From Verrucomicrobia bacterium SCGC AAA164-E04 (GTDB lineage: Bacteria; Verrucomicrobiota; Verrucomicrobiia; Limisphaerales; AAA164-E04): a DNA stretch of 64,000 nt. The stretch spans positions 10,997 through 74,996 of the forward strand of contig KB911851.1 in NCBI GenBank assembly GCA_000383715.1, read 5' to 3'. Positions within the stretch are counted from its first letter, which is position 1; the number at the start of each line of letters is the position of its first letter. A program made the translations under genes and the position numbers. This document shows positions 36,709 to 47,115 of the stretch, one piece after another. The notes below the pieces were generated by a model. The model did not search any database. It saw only the letters and a program-made list of their open reading frames with translations, and had not been told where the DNA came from.

Positions 36709-39366
36709 ATGAAAATTTTCCATTGGTGCCACTCGATTTGGTTGTCCGCTATTGTTCTTTCAGCCGACACATTGCCTCGTTCAGTATCGACTTTCATCGG
36801 ACAGCATTGTTTCGAGTGCCATGAGGGAAGTAATGATTCCCTGAAAGGTGATGTGGATCTTGGGCAAGCTTCCTTTGATTGGTCCTCCCCCGAAATCGTG
36901 GATTTGTGGACCACGATTCATGACGTCGTGGGTTCGAACGACATGCCCCCAAACGATGCTGGATCTTTCCCAGGAACACAGGAGCGCGATGAATTTTTGG
37001 GGTGGTTGAAAGAAAAGCTTACTCGGCATGCGCCCGTCGGTGGAACTTTGCCAAGACGACTCAATCGGGTGGAATATGAAAATACCATCCGCGATTTGTT
37101 TGCTTACCCGGAATTTGAAGTGCCTCCCTCATTTCCCTCTGACACTTCCAGACACGGATTTGATAATGTGGCGTCGGGGATGGTCCTGTCCCCCCCATTA
37201 TTGGCTCAGTATCTTGAGATTGCGACTGCCATTGCGGACGAATTTCTGCCTCAACCTATTTCCCTGCCCAAAGCGGAGCCTCTGGATTATTCCATTCCTA
37301 TGTCTGAATTGAGTACAGATGCAGGGGGTGGAGGTAGGCAAATGGGTAGTGTGTTCCGACTTGTTTCCTCTCGGAATATGGCGAGTGGAGCTGGTTGGAC
37401 TTCTTCGTTTGAAGCGCCGGTGAGTGGCATTTATCGTGTTCAGATTGAAGCCAATACCTTTCAAAGTGATCGCATGTTTTATGATCAGAGAAAGGTGCCT
37501 TTCAAATTGGCAGTTTATGCAAGGCAGAACGGGGAACAAAAATATGCACGATTTTCTGATCTAAGAAAAATCGGAGAATTTAAAGTTTCGACGGAACCCT
37601 CAGAAGGAGGCTTTGGAACTCTGGAAGCAGAACTTTTTCAGGGTGAGGTGTTGGGTTTTCGATGGGCGGATGGTCCGGTTTTTTCTGATCCCGGAAGAAT
37701 CGATCTTTCGCATGATTTTATCGATGACCGTTTGTTGAATGATCGCCCCTTTTACGCCGCAGCAATTGAATTGAACGGAGGAAAACGAGGTTCGACACAA
37801 ACGGAATTTTATGAGGCGATTCGCACACTTATTGAAAGCGGTCAACTTGACTTAAGCAATCCTGATTTGGATAAGCCTCCGGCTGTTTATGGTGGTGGAT
37901 TGTTTAATGGTCCGCACAATTGGTGTCAGTCTTACGCTCATGAACAGATGTATCGCTTTGGTCCAGCACTGGATATTGTGCGTGTTTCCGTTAGTGGCCC
38001 GAGTCGCACCGTCAGCAGCCAAAAAGAGCGTGCCAGGATGGTCAGATCGAAAGCATTTTTGAACAGGCGGTCAGATGAAGTATCGGATCTGGTATTTACT
38101 GAAAGGTTTCTCAGAGGTTTTCTCTCAAAAGCATTCAGGCGACCTGTAAGTTCATTACAGTTAGACAAATATTTAGATCTTGTCCGGGCACATCGGGAAT
38201 CTTTTCCTGACAAGCGTATCGAAGATGCACTCCACCTCGTTATCAGGAAAGCCCTTCTATCGTCACGCTTCCTGTTTCGTGAACTTGGATCAGGTAGTTT
38301 GGATGGTTTTGAATTAGCGAGTCGATTAAGCTATTTCCTAACAAGCGCTCCTCCCGATGATCGACTAATCTCCTTGGCGGTAAAAGGTAAACTGTCGGAC
38401 CCCATGACCTTGAAAAACGAAGCGCACCGTTTGTTGCGTCTGCCCCAGCGCAGAGCTTTCGTCCGTCACTTTACTGGTCAGTGGTTGGGCACAAGAAAGC
38501 TCACGGATATCATGCCTGATCCTCGATTGCTAAAGTTTTATGGCCCTGACCGTCAGGCTATGATCAACGAAACCGAACTCTTTTTTGAGGAGATGTTGGT
38601 TGAGAATCACAGTCTGGAATATTTTATTGATCCGGGATTCAGTTTCCGAAACCAAAACCTCAATAAGATTTACGGAGGAGAGATCACCGGAAACAAGATG
38701 CAACGTGTGACTTTTCCGAAGGGAGGGAAACAAGGTGGTTTACTTGGCTTGGCTTCCATCATGATGGCGACTGCAAATGGTGTGGATACGCACCCAGTGC
38801 ATCGAGGGGTATGGTTGCTGGAAAATGTCCTTGGTCAACCGACGCCGCCCCCACCAACTGATGTTCCTTCCGTGGCTCCGGATACAAGCGGTACGATAAC
38901 GATGCGTGAAAAAATGTTGGCACATCAAGCCGATGCTTCCTGTGCTCGCTGTCATACAAAAATTGATCCGCTTGGCTTCGTGATGGAGCATTATGACCCA
39001 GTTGGACGCTGGCGTGAGTATTATCCGGTTTACACCGAGTTAGCCTCCGCGCCGTTGAAAGAAGAATTCTATGCCAGTCAGGGGGAGGGAACCCAGAAAG
39101 GAAGGCATATCGATACGAGGGCAGTGATGCCTGATGGAACGGTTTTAAAAGATGTCACGGATCTCAAAGCCTACCTGGTCACCCATATTGATTTATTTGT
39201 GGAATGTCTGGCTGAAAAGTTATTGATATACGGCACCGGTCGTCCGCTGAGTTTCGGTGACCAACGAATCGCCCGTGCATTGTCGCAACAGATTACAGGC
39301 AACAAACGCGGGTTTCAGGATATGATTGTTTCCGTGATTTTGAGTGATTCATTTCTTTCTCGTTAG
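36709..39366 (+). CDS. PSCyt1 / DUF1587-DUF1592-DUF1588-DUF1585 heme protein
   Basis: The 885-residue protein has a signal peptide, then a small cytochrome-like domain with CFECH at residues 34-38 (HCFECHEGSNDSLKGDVDL). DUF1587 follows (PRRLNRVEYENTIRDLF), then DUF1595, DUF1592 (FELASRLSYFLTSAPPDDRL; FVRHFTGQWLGTRKL), and DUF1588 with CARCH at residue 745 (ADASCARCHTKIDPLGFVMEHYDPVGRWR). The C-terminal DUF1585 has LAEKLLIYGTGRPL. Two c-type hemes are expected in the periplasm. It starts 7 bases after the DUF1552 gene, so they are one operon. ATG 36709 directly follows a TTG codon. Confidence 0.88.
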   Translation: MKIFHWCHSIWLSAIVLSADTLPRSVSTFIGQHCFECHEGSNDSLKGDVDLGQASFDWSSPEIVDLWTTIHDVVGSNDMPPNDAGSFPGTQERDEFLGWLKEKLTRHAPVGGTLPRRLNRVEYENTIRDLFAYPEFEVPPSFPSDTSRHGFDNVASGMVLSPPLLAQYLEIATAIADEFLPQPISLPKAEPLDYSIPMSELSTDAGGGGRQMGSVFRLVSSRNMASGAGWTSSFEAPVSGIYRVQIEANTFQSDRMFYDQRKVPFKLAVYARQNGEQKYARFSDLRKIGEFKVSTEPSEGGFGTLEAELFQGEVLGFRWADGPVFSDPGRIDLSHDFIDDRLLNDRPFYAAAIELNGGKRGSTQTEFYEAIRTLIESGQLDLSNPDLDKPPAVYGGGLFNGPHNWCQSYAHEQMYRFGPALDIVRVSVSGPSRTVSSQKERARMVRSKAFLNRRSDEVSDLVFTERFLRGFLSKAFRRPVSSLQLDKYLDLVRAHRESFPDKRIEDALHLVIRKALLSSRFLFRELGSGSLDGFELASRLSYFLTSAPPDDRLISLAVKGKLSDPMTLKNEAHRLLRLPQRRAFVRHFTGQWLGTRKLTDIMPDPRLLKFYGPDRQAMINETELFFEEMLVENHSLEYFIDPGFSFRNQNLNKIYGGEITGNKMQRVTFPKGGKQGGLLGLASIMMATANGVDTHPVHRGVWLLENVLGQPTPPPPTDVPSVAPDTSGTITMREKMLAHQADASCARCHTKIDPLGFVMEHYDPVGRWREYYPVYTELASAPLKEEFYASQGEGTQKGRHIDTRAVMPDGTVLKDVTDLKAYLVTHIDLFVECLAEKLLIYGTGRPLSFGDQRIARALSQQITGNKRGFQDMIVSVILSDSFLSR

Positions 39367-39540
39367 CATCATCCACTTCATTGCAGGGGAGGAATAAGTG
39401 CGGAATCCGTTTACCAAATGGATGGCTTCATTGAAAAAGTATGGATCGAGACTTCAGTGCAAATTGTCTGGTCAGGTTTTCGGGCCATAATACGTTTTTT
39501 ATTTGTGGTCTGTTCATTAATCAAGAAATTTTCAATAAGG

Positions 39541-42500
39541 ATGAAACTCCCCGTTTTGAGGTTGGCATCAGGAATGCTTTTTTTCTTTATCGCATCCAAA
39601 AGCCTGGAGGCTCAGGATTACTCAGAAAAGCATGAGCCATCCATGACGAAACATCGTCAGATCGGTCACCCTGATTTTTTGAGCCCACATGCTCGCCCTA
39701 TCTTGCTGCATGACGGTAACGTATTTGTGGTCAATACCCGTGAGGATACGGTTGATGTGATTCAAGTGGGCAATTTTGGCATTGTCGCACGGATTCACGT
39801 GGGGGTTGACCCTGTCGGGTTGGCCCTGAAACCGAATGGGAAGGAAATCTGGGTATCTAATCACATATCCGACTCGGTGAGTGTGATCGACACCGATCCG
39901 GCCAGCCCTTTTTATTTGAACGTTCTGGCAACGATTCAGGATATCGACCCCAGAACAAAAGCAACCCGTTTTGATGAGCCTGTGGGCATAGCTTTTGCCA
40001 GCAATGAAAAGGCATATGTTGCTTTGTCCGCCGAGAATCAAATTGCCGTGGTCAATGTGCATACCCGGCAAGTAGAGAAAAAGTTAACTATTCATGCACA
40101 GGATCCTCGTGCCATCATGGTGCGTGAAGACCGTCTTTACGTCGTTCCTTTTGAATCAAATAACCAGACACAGATTTCTGGTGGCACTGGTGAGCTGGAT
40201 GGCAAATTGTCCACCTTTGACGCTCGAGAACATGTCCTCGATAATAACAACGTGCTTTCTCTTGGAGCCGTCGTGGATATCGTGAAACATTCCCAAATTC
40301 CTGATCGAGATTTGTTTATTTTTGATACATCGACTGATGAACTGATTGAAACAGTGGATTCTCTTGGGACCTTGCTCTACGGGATGACCGTCAACTCCCG
40401 CGGGACTGTTTACATTGCCCAGACCGATGCACGGAATGCGGTCAATGGTCAATCTGGCACCGCCCATCATGGTTTGGCTGAACTGGAAAACCGTGCTTTT
40501 TTGAATCAAATTACACAGATCGATTTCAAGGGTGACGTGCTCCATGCTCCCAGGTTTATCGACCTTGAACCGCTACTCCCAGAGCATCCCGGACCAGGTA
40601 TGGCCCTCGCGACACCGTTTGCCATTCAAGTCAGCGATGATGACTCGACCTTGGTGGTTTCCGCTGCCGGATCGGACAAGGTTTTTACCCTCAATGCCAC
40701 ATCGGGCGAAGTGCTTGGTCGCGTAAGCGTGGACCACGTGCCGCGGGGGATTGCCCTCGATTGTTCGAAAGACGGCTCGCTCTCGGCAGCCTGGGTTCTC
40801 AATGCCGTTGCAAACACGGTATCTTATCTGGATCTCTCTGACCCCCGGTACCCGAGAAATATTCACACTGTAATTTTGGAAGATTCAACAGATCCAGAAT
40901 TGAAACAGGGACGGATTGCCTTCAACGACGCGGATGCGTCCAGCACGGCGACCTTCTCCTGCGAAAGCTGTCATCCTGATGGACATACAGACCAGTTACT
41001 TTGGGTGCTGCAGACTCCCATCTCAACGGGAGGGAATCAGATCGTACCCCGCACCACGATGCCTGCCCGGGGTCTTCGGGATACGGCCCCCTACCATTGG
41101 GATGGAATCCCTGGCGATCCCTATGGTGGAATCAATACCGCCAGTACCAGGAATGCAGTTGAAGCCAACAGCAACAGGAATGATCCTGCGAGCAGCACGC
41201 GTCATTTGGTTGATGGTGCCCTGGCTTCCACGATGAAAAGGGTGGGTGAAGAAATCTTGAACAATGAAGGCAATGCGGGTGCTTTGAATGCTGACCAACG
41301 TGATGCGTTAGCAGCGTTTCTATTGACAGTTCCCTATCCACCGGCTCAGAGACGCGCCTATGACAACATACTTTCGTCAAAAGCTAGAAACGGATTTAGA
41401 ATGTTTCATGTTGTCGGGGATAAACAGGGTAACCCAGATGTGAATGTATGCGGGAATTGCCATCGAATGCCATTCTGGGTCAGTACTAATACGAGAGGGT
41501 CAGGGATGGATGCACCGACTTGGAGAGGCGCATATGATCGCTGGATGATTCTACCTCAGGGGCGTCTGAATCTGATCGACTTTGATTTCTACGCATCGAT
41601 GGCCGACCGTGGGATTCCTGAGCGATCCCTGTGGCGTCTCTCCTGGGGGAGTCGGCGGGAATTTGACAACGTGTGGGATATGGTGCTGGAAGGCAGTACC
41701 GGGTTTTCCGGTGCGTTTGCCCGACAGGTCACTTTGAATGAAATGGCCGTAAACGATCCGGTGTCTCTGGATTTGTTGAAAGCCCTTGAACAGTCCTCTC
41801 GCGAGGGTGGGGTGGTTTTGCAGGGCGAAGGAGTCTGGATGCATGATGGAAATCCAGTGCCCGCTGCACTGGAATTTAACGGGCAGTATTATGCAGATAG
41901 AAACCATCCCGGGAGGAACTATGAACTTCAGCAATTAGTATCACTTGCGACTGAGGGGGGATTTATTGGAACCTTTACCGGACGCTTGGGACAGAATGTC
42001 GGTTTGAATTATCCGCAACCGGCGCTCTGGACTTCAGGTAGGATTGAAAGGCAGCGAGGGCCTCAAGTTTTCCCTGCTTTGACTCTCGATAAACTTTCGA
42101 TGACGATGAGTGGACGCCATATCATGGAAGATGCCCATGTGATCATTAACGGACATAAAGTGCCCGGCACGCTTCGTGTGGAGAAGGCGGAGCACAGGGG
42201 CGCCGCAAGCTTTGATCAAAAGGTGACTGTTACTTTACAATCTCTTCCTTTAGGGAAACTCGAAACCAAGCTGGTCAGGGCGGGGGGGGCAGCCCATGGG
42301 TTCGTTCCAAAGGACGGAAGCCTGGGAACAAAATGGCGTCGATTAGGTTTTGATGACTCCGATTGGTTTTTTGGGCATACAGGCTTTGGTTATGAGAAAG
42401 GAGAAGGATATGGCGACATGATTGAGACAGATCTGGAAAATGCGATGCAAGATAATACCAGTGTCTTCATTCGTATTCCTTTTGTCGTGGAAAATCCCTC

Positions 42501-42885
42501 CAGTTACGACGGCCTCGAATTCAGGATTCAGGCTGATGACGGTTTCTCTGCTTACATCAACGGTAAGCGGATAGCGTCGAGGAACAGGCCTCGCCGATTG
42601 AGCTGGGACTCTCAAGCAACAGACTCAAGTGCTGAGGTGGTGGCTGATCGATTTGAAACTTATGACTTGAGCCACCTTCTGGATTCATTGAAGCCTGGAG
42701 AGAATGTATTGGCTATTCATGGGCTGAATCGAGGTGGAATCAGTAGCGATTTTCTCATTCGCCCTGAACTGGTTGCTTCGCGGCCGGCCAAAAAAAGCAA
42801 TGAGGCTGGAACTGGAATGCACTTGGTTCAGCTTCAAAACCCCGATGGGCTCTTCAGTAATGATTTCATTTTTTATGTACAGTAA
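39541..42885 (+). CDS. Large exported YVTN beta-propeller / di-heme cytochrome c protein
   Basis: The protein of about 1114 residues has a signal peptide (MKLPVLRLASGMLFFFIASKSLEAQ). A YVTN-type beta-propeller follows (VNTREDTVDVIQVGNFGIVARIHVG; VSNHISDSVSVIDT; LNAVANTVSYLDLSD), then a cytochrome segment with CESCH (about residue 474) and CGNCH (about 637). Near the C-terminus is a lectin-like module (WRRLGFDDSDWFFGHTGFGYE; AYINGKRIASRNR; GENVLAIHGLNRGG). It ends with LVQLQNPDGLFSNDFIFYVQ. Hemes suggest electron transfer or peroxidase-like chemistry near the cell surface. I chose ATG 39541 for its signal peptide; ATG 39418 gives a longer start with a second hydrophobic run. Confidence 0.82.
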   Translation: MKLPVLRLASGMLFFFIASKSLEAQDYSEKHEPSMTKHRQIGHPDFLSPHARPILLHDGNVFVVNTREDTVDVIQVGNFGIVARIHVGVDPVGLALKPNGKEIWVSNHISDSVSVIDTDPASPFYLNVLATIQDIDPRTKATRFDEPVGIAFASNEKAYVALSAENQIAVVNVHTRQVEKKLTIHAQDPRAIMVREDRLYVVPFESNNQTQISGGTGELDGKLSTFDAREHVLDNNNVLSLGAVVDIVKHSQIPDRDLFIFDTSTDELIETVDSLGTLLYGMTVNSRGTVYIAQTDARNAVNGQSGTAHHGLAELENRAFLNQITQIDFKGDVLHAPRFIDLEPLLPEHPGPGMALATPFAIQVSDDDSTLVVSAAGSDKVFTLNATSGEVLGRVSVDHVPRGIALDCSKDGSLSAAWVLNAVANTVSYLDLSDPRYPRNIHTVILEDSTDPELKQGRIAFNDADASSTATFSCESCHPDGHTDQLLWVLQTPISTGGNQIVPRTTMPARGLRDTAPYHWDGIPGDPYGGINTASTRNAVEANSNRNDPASSTRHLVDGALASTMKRVGEEILNNEGNAGALNADQRDALAAFLLTVPYPPAQRRAYDNILSSKARNGFRMFHVVGDKQGNPDVNVCGNCHRMPFWVSTNTRGSGMDAPTWRGAYDRWMILPQGRLNLIDFDFYASMADRGIPERSLWRLSWGSRREFDNVWDMVLEGSTGFSGAFARQVTLNEMAVNDPVSLDLLKALEQSSREGGVVLQGEGVWMHDGNPVPAALEFNGQYYADRNHPGRNYELQQLVSLATEGGFIGTFTGRLGQNVGLNYPQPALWTSGRIERQRGPQVFPALTLDKLSMTMSGRHIMEDAHVIINGHKVPGTLRVEKAEHRGAASFDQKVTVTLQSLPLGKLETKLVRAGGAAHGFVPKDGSLGTKWRRLGFDDSDWFFGHTGFGYEKGEGYGDMIETDLENAMQDNTSVFIRIPFVVENPSSYDGLEFRIQADDGFSAYINGKRIASRNRPRRLSWDSQATDSSAEVVADRFETYDLSHLLDSLKPGENVLAIHGLNRGGISSDFLIRPELVASRPAKKSNEAGTGMHLVQLQNPDGLFSNDFIFYVQ

Positions 42886-42992
42886 ACCGGGGCTTCACAG
42901 CTGTATTTGCGAACCTGTCGATCTCAGTAACAAAGATGGTCAGATCCAAAGCAAGACCATCTGAGCGGAAGCAACCTCTTGTTTGAATTGAC

Positions 42993-43742
42993 TCAAGGTC
43001 GCGAGCGGTTTTCGTCCTGTGATAATTCGTAGGTGTAGATGTATTTCTCTCTCTTGACCCATTTGGCACTCCCGTCGCACATCTGGAAGTTCGTGCCATC
43101 TTCGCCGTGATTGTCGTTGGGATCTGGGTAATTGTTTTGTGCTCCTGTTCCCTGACCGTCACCATCAAATATCAAATAAATATCTGACGGGCCAACCACT
43201 TGTCCCCTTAATCCCTGAGCAGAGCTCTTGTGTACCCAGCTCAGGACCGTTCGTTCAGTTTTTCTTGTCGTGTAATTCATGAACGCGTTGATCTCATAGC
43301 TAACTCCACGTAAATCTGCCTGTCGGGTTCGAGTGCCGCGCATGCGCTTATATGGAGCCTGGCGGCGTAAATCCTCCAGTATTCTTCTGCCTCGCACCGT
43401 GACTGTATTTGTACCGATAAAGTTTTGAGTGGATGGGCATACAAATATCGATTGGGCATTGGCGCTTGGGATGTAAGTTGGATGCAACCAGGACAGATCG
43501 TCACTATTATCGTCGGGAGTGCCTGATAACCATCCTTTTTCATTGTCCTGACCATACATCATGGATCCTAATCCCATCTGCTTGAGGTTGTTGATGCAAC
43601 TGATGCGGCGAACCTTTTCCTTGGCCTTGGAAAGCGCGGGTAAGAGCATGCCGGCCAGAATGGCGATGATAGCAATCACCACAAGTAATTCAATCAGTGT
43701 GAACCCTTCTCCGCATGGTTGGTTTTTCTTTGATAGTCTCAT
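42993..43742 (-). CDS. Prepilin-like protein with type IV pilin/T2SS N-terminal methylation motif
   Basis: This is the third copy of the family, about 249 residues from the ATG at 43742. The leader ends at [21 protein letters not shown], followed by [26 protein letters not shown]. The C-terminal part has [14 protein letters not shown], which replaces the usual D-G-H block. An in-frame GTG at 43802 would add 20 residues but makes an unusually long leader. It is isolated: it converges on the propeller gene and diverges from the glucosidase. Function unknown. Confidence 0.85.
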   Translation of the reverse strand: MRLSKKNQPCGEGFTLIELLVVIAIIAILAGMLLPALSKAKEKVRRISCINNLKQMGLGSMMYGQDNEKGWLSGTPDDNSDDLSWLHPTYIPSANAQSIFVCPSTQNFIGTNTVTVRGRRILEDLRRQAPYKRMRGTRTRQADLRGVSYEINAFMNYTTRKTERTVLSWVHKSSAQGLRGQVVGPSDIYLIFDGDGQGTGAQNNYPDPNDNHGEDGTNFQMCDGSAKWVKREKYIYTYELSQDENRSRP

Positions 43743-44186
43743 GATATGTTGAATATTGTCCAAAAGGATGGAGCGCGTCCATAATTTTTTAAAGTCTGGC
43801 ACTCATGGGAGCGGCGTCTTCATGAGTGTCAAAAGCTTTTTTTTTAGCAATGCGTTCTCCAGACTGGGTTCTGCCAAAAAATAGCATGCCAATCATACAA
43901 TTAGATATTCATCCAGGGGCATGTCATTTGCCACCCGCTAAGGTTGCAGTATTTAGAAAGGCTCTATCAACGATCACTTTTATCATATCCAGATCAAGGG
44001 AGTTATTATTGGAACCAGCTGCCTTGACGGTGGTGACGAAGATCTGTTTTTGAATCCAAAAAGACAACTGGTATTTCTTGATTATATGCTCGGTCCATCC
44101 GCACATGCTTTCTTCGCGGTCATAGTCCTTGAAATCTTGAGTTGATTTATTTTCAGTGTCGTGAACGTTCGAGTGTGTTTGTTTGA
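43743..44186. other. Divergent intergenic region, about 440 bases
   Basis: The region separates the prepilin-like gene (minus) from the glucosidase (plus) and should hold both promoters; no clear boxes were found by eye. A minus-strand 60-codon frame (43924-44106) with ATG is protein-like at its end (NNNSLDLDMIKVIVDRAFLN) but has no good ribosome binding site or known relative. A nine-T run near 43840 is the only simple repeat. Confidence 0.3.
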
Positions 44187-46820
44187 ATGGATCAAGTTAT
44201 GCAAAAAGAGATTGCATCGTCGTTATGGAAAAAATGGGGCCCTTACCTGAGTGAGCGTCAGTGGGGCACTGTGCGCGAGGATTATAGTTCCACAGGAGAA
44301 GCATGGGACTACCTCAGCCATGAACTGGCGCGCAGTCGGGCCTACAGATGGGGTGAGGATGGAATCGCTGGTTTCAGTGATGATCGACAATCGTTGTGTC
44401 TGGGGGTTGGTTTGTGGAATCACAAGGATCCAATACTTAAAGAGCGCATGTTTGGCCTGACTGGTGTCGAAGGCAATCACAGTGAAGATGTCAAAGAGGT
44501 GTATTATTATCTTGATGCCACTCCATCGCATGATTACCTCAAAATGCTTTATAAATATCCTCAGGCTGCTTTCCCTTATCAACAGCTCGTGGATGGCAAT
44601 CGAACCGGCAAAGAAAGCCCCGAGTATGAGTTGGTGGACACCGGGGTCTTCAAAGAGGATCGATACTTTGACGTTTTTATCGAATATGCTCGACCCCGGC
44701 CTGATGATACTTTGATTGAAGCAACGATTGTCAATCATGGGCCCGAGCCTGCTGCTCTGACTTTTCTTCAGCAGCTTTGGTTCCGTAACACATGGTCATG
44801 GGGGAACAATGATCAAGCCAAACCCCGCATGCATGGAGTGGATTCCATCGGTCTGGAGATTCATCATGAAGCGCTCGGTCATCTTTATTTCCATGCTGAA
44901 AATCCAGATGACCTAATCTTCACGGACAATGAATCACGCCCAGAACACAGATTGGGATCGAAGCCTCAAGGTTATTGGAAGGATGCATTTCACGAATACC
45001 TTGTTCATGGTAACTCAAAGGCGATCAACCCCAATGGGCAGGGTACTAAATGCGCCATGCTGCATCGTTTGAAGTTAGAAGCTGGAGAAACCAGAAAATT
45101 AAGGTTTCGCCTGACGTCACAAAAAGCGATCAAGCCATTTGAAGGATTTGATGAAACATTTCAGCAGATCAGGAATTCGGCAGATCGTTTTTACGGTCAC
45201 CTCCAGGAAAATATCGAAAGCCCTGATGAACGGTTAATCCAGAGGCAAGCTTTTGCAGGTTTGATCTGGAGTAAACAGTTTTATTATTACGACGTTGAAA
45301 AGTGGATTGCTGGGGATCCGGGGCAGCCAGCTCCCTCAGCTTCACGACACCATGGACGCAATCATGAATGGCTTCATTTAAAAAATGCCGACATCATTTC
45401 CATGCCAGATAAGTGGGAATATCCCTGGTATGCCGCCTGGGATCTAGCTTTCCATTGTGTCCCTTTCGCTCTGATCGATACCGAATTTGCCAAGGAGCAA
45501 ATGCTATTAATGCTCCAGGAATCATACCTCCATCCTAATGGGCAAATTCCCGCCTACGAATGGTCTTTTGGAGATTTGAATCCGCCTGTTCATGCTTGGG
45601 GTGCTTGGCGTGTCTACCAGATGGACCGTAAACGCAACGGATTTGCAGACCGTCGTTTTCTCGAACAAGTCTTTCATAAACTGCTCCTGAATTTTACATG
45701 GTGGGTGAACCGTAAGGACGTGGGCAATCGAAATGTCTTTCAGGGTGGTTTTCTCGGACTGGATAACATTGGGGTCTTTGACCGAAGCATTCCAGTTCCC
45801 GGAGGTGGGCAGTTGGATCAGGCAGATGGTACTGCATGGATGGCGATGTATTCACTCAATATGATGCGCATAGCACTGGAGCTTTCACTGCAGAATCCGG
45901 TCTATCAAGAAATCGCCATCAAGTTTTTAAATCACTTCCTGGCCATCGCAAAAGCCATGACCAATATTGGTGAGTCGGGCATTAGTTTGTGGGATGAAGA
46001 GGATGAGTTCTTTTATGATGTTTTACACTTTCCTGAAGAAAAACCGATTCACGTCAAAGTGCGTTCCATTGTGGGACTGATTCCCATATTCGCGGTGGAA
46101 GTGCTCGAACCGGAATTGCTTGAAAGGGTGCCGCGGTTCAACGAACACCTTGACTGGATACTTGAGAACCGACCGGAATTGGCCTCGCTTGTTTCACGTT
46201 GGAACGAACCTGGTAGAGGACATCGTCATTTGTTTTCCCTCTTACGAGGCAGTCGACTCAAATGTTTATTGCGGCGGATGCTGGACGAAGATGAGTTTCT
46301 TTCCCCATACGGTATCAGGTCAATGTCCAAAATACATGAGAAACATCCCTATGTCTTGCACTGTGAGGGGAAAACGAAGCATTGCAACGGTTCTTCAAAA
46401 GTGGATTATCAACCGGCTGAATCCAATACCCATATGTTTGGCGGTAATTCAAATTGGCGTGGTCCCATCTGGTTTCCTGTCAATTTCCTGCTTATTGAAT
46501 CTCTCCAACGCTTTCACCACTATTACGGAAGCGATTTTAAAGTCGAATCGCCTTCCAGCTCGGGTCAAAAGCTCACTCTTGAAGAAGTTGCTGAGGATAT
46601 TTCCACTCGTCTGGGGGATCTTTTCCGCAGGGACGATCAAGGGCATCGTCCTATTTACAAACATCATCCCGATATTCAGTTGAATCCACAATTCAAAGAT
46701 TGCATCTGGTTTTATGAATACTTTCACGGTGACAGTGGGCGTGGCGTAGGAGCCTGTCATCAAACGGGTTGGACAGCTCTTATTGCCAAATTACTCCAAC
46801 CCAGAGTCAAGGAAAACTGA
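44187..46820 (+). CDS. Glycoside hydrolase family 63-like glucosidase
   Basis: The 877-residue protein has no signal peptide. Its N-terminal half includes GTVREDYSSTGEAWDYLSHELARSRAYRWGEDGIAG and LNHKDPILKERMFGLTGVEGNHSEDVKE. The (alpha/alpha)6 catalytic half has EYPWYAAWDLAFHCVPFAL and SYLHPNGQIPAYEWSFGDLNPPVHAWG. It ends with a QTGWTALIAKLL block. This is the bacterial GH63 glucosidase group (MGH1-like), found in many Verrucomicrobiota and Acidobacteriota and thought to act on mannosylglycerate, glucosylglycerate or alpha-glucosides. The sequence does not say which. The ATG is at 44187; it is a single gene with a 221-base downstream gap. Confidence 0.87.
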   Translation: MDQVMQKEIASSLWKKWGPYLSERQWGTVREDYSSTGEAWDYLSHELARSRAYRWGEDGIAGFSDDRQSLCLGVGLWNHKDPILKERMFGLTGVEGNHSEDVKEVYYYLDATPSHDYLKMLYKYPQAAFPYQQLVDGNRTGKESPEYELVDTGVFKEDRYFDVFIEYARPRPDDTLIEATIVNHGPEPAALTFLQQLWFRNTWSWGNNDQAKPRMHGVDSIGLEIHHEALGHLYFHAENPDDLIFTDNESRPEHRLGSKPQGYWKDAFHEYLVHGNSKAINPNGQGTKCAMLHRLKLEAGETRKLRFRLTSQKAIKPFEGFDETFQQIRNSADRFYGHLQENIESPDERLIQRQAFAGLIWSKQFYYYDVEKWIAGDPGQPAPSASRHHGRNHEWLHLKNADIISMPDKWEYPWYAAWDLAFHCVPFALIDTEFAKEQMLLMLQESYLHPNGQIPAYEWSFGDLNPPVHAWGAWRVYQMDRKRNGFADRRFLEQVFHKLLLNFTWWVNRKDVGNRNVFQGGFLGLDNIGVFDRSIPVPGGGQLDQADGTAWMAMYSLNMMRIALELSLQNPVYQEIAIKFLNHFLAIAKAMTNIGESGISLWDEEDEFFYDVLHFPEEKPIHVKVRSIVGLIPIFAVEVLEPELLERVPRFNEHLDWILENRPELASLVSRWNEPGRGHRHLFSLLRGSRLKCLLRRMLDEDEFLSPYGIRSMSKIHEKHPYVLHCEGKTKHCNGSSKVDYQPAESNTHMFGGNSNWRGPIWFPVNFLLIESLQRFHHYYGSDFKVESPSSSGQKLTLEEVAEDISTRLGDLFRRDDQGHRPIYKHHPDIQLNPQFKDCIWFYEYFHGDSGRGVGACHQTGWTALIAKLLQPRVKEN

Positions 46821-47115
46821 CTTGGAATGGGCTTCTGGAGTTTTCCCTGCGGGTTATTTCTAACATTGAAATGATCTGGATAGAGCTGGCACCTACTCCT
46901 CCAAAAATTTAATGTCCTTAGGTGTTTATCTAGTTCATTAACGATTGCTGTTGAGTCTGGAATTATCATTAATCATGCACCTAAAGCGCTTTCCGCGATG
47001 CTTCTATCTCCATATTGCTTTGTAATACTGACTTTGCTTTTTGTATGAAACCGTCTACGATCGATCTCATGTTGAGCAAGGATTCCTGCGGTATATTGGG
47101 CCTCTCGAAAGTAGT
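46821..47115. other. Gap after the glucosidase gene
   Basis: Nothing gene-like is seen in these 295 bases. Base composition is AT-rich near 46900-47040. The in-frame TTG at 47041 upstream of the esterase could extend that protein by 25 residues but makes no sense as a signal. No hairpin with a T-run was found. Confidence 0.3.

Noticed and set aside
42934-42962. AGATGGTC...GACCATCT inverted repeat between the propeller and prepilin-like genes
   Set aside because: The stem is only 8 base pairs with a 13-base loop and has no T-run, so I do not call a terminator.
43924-44106. 60-codon minus-strand frame in the divergent gap
   Set aside because: Protein-like end but no good start signal or relative; it lies where promoters are expected.
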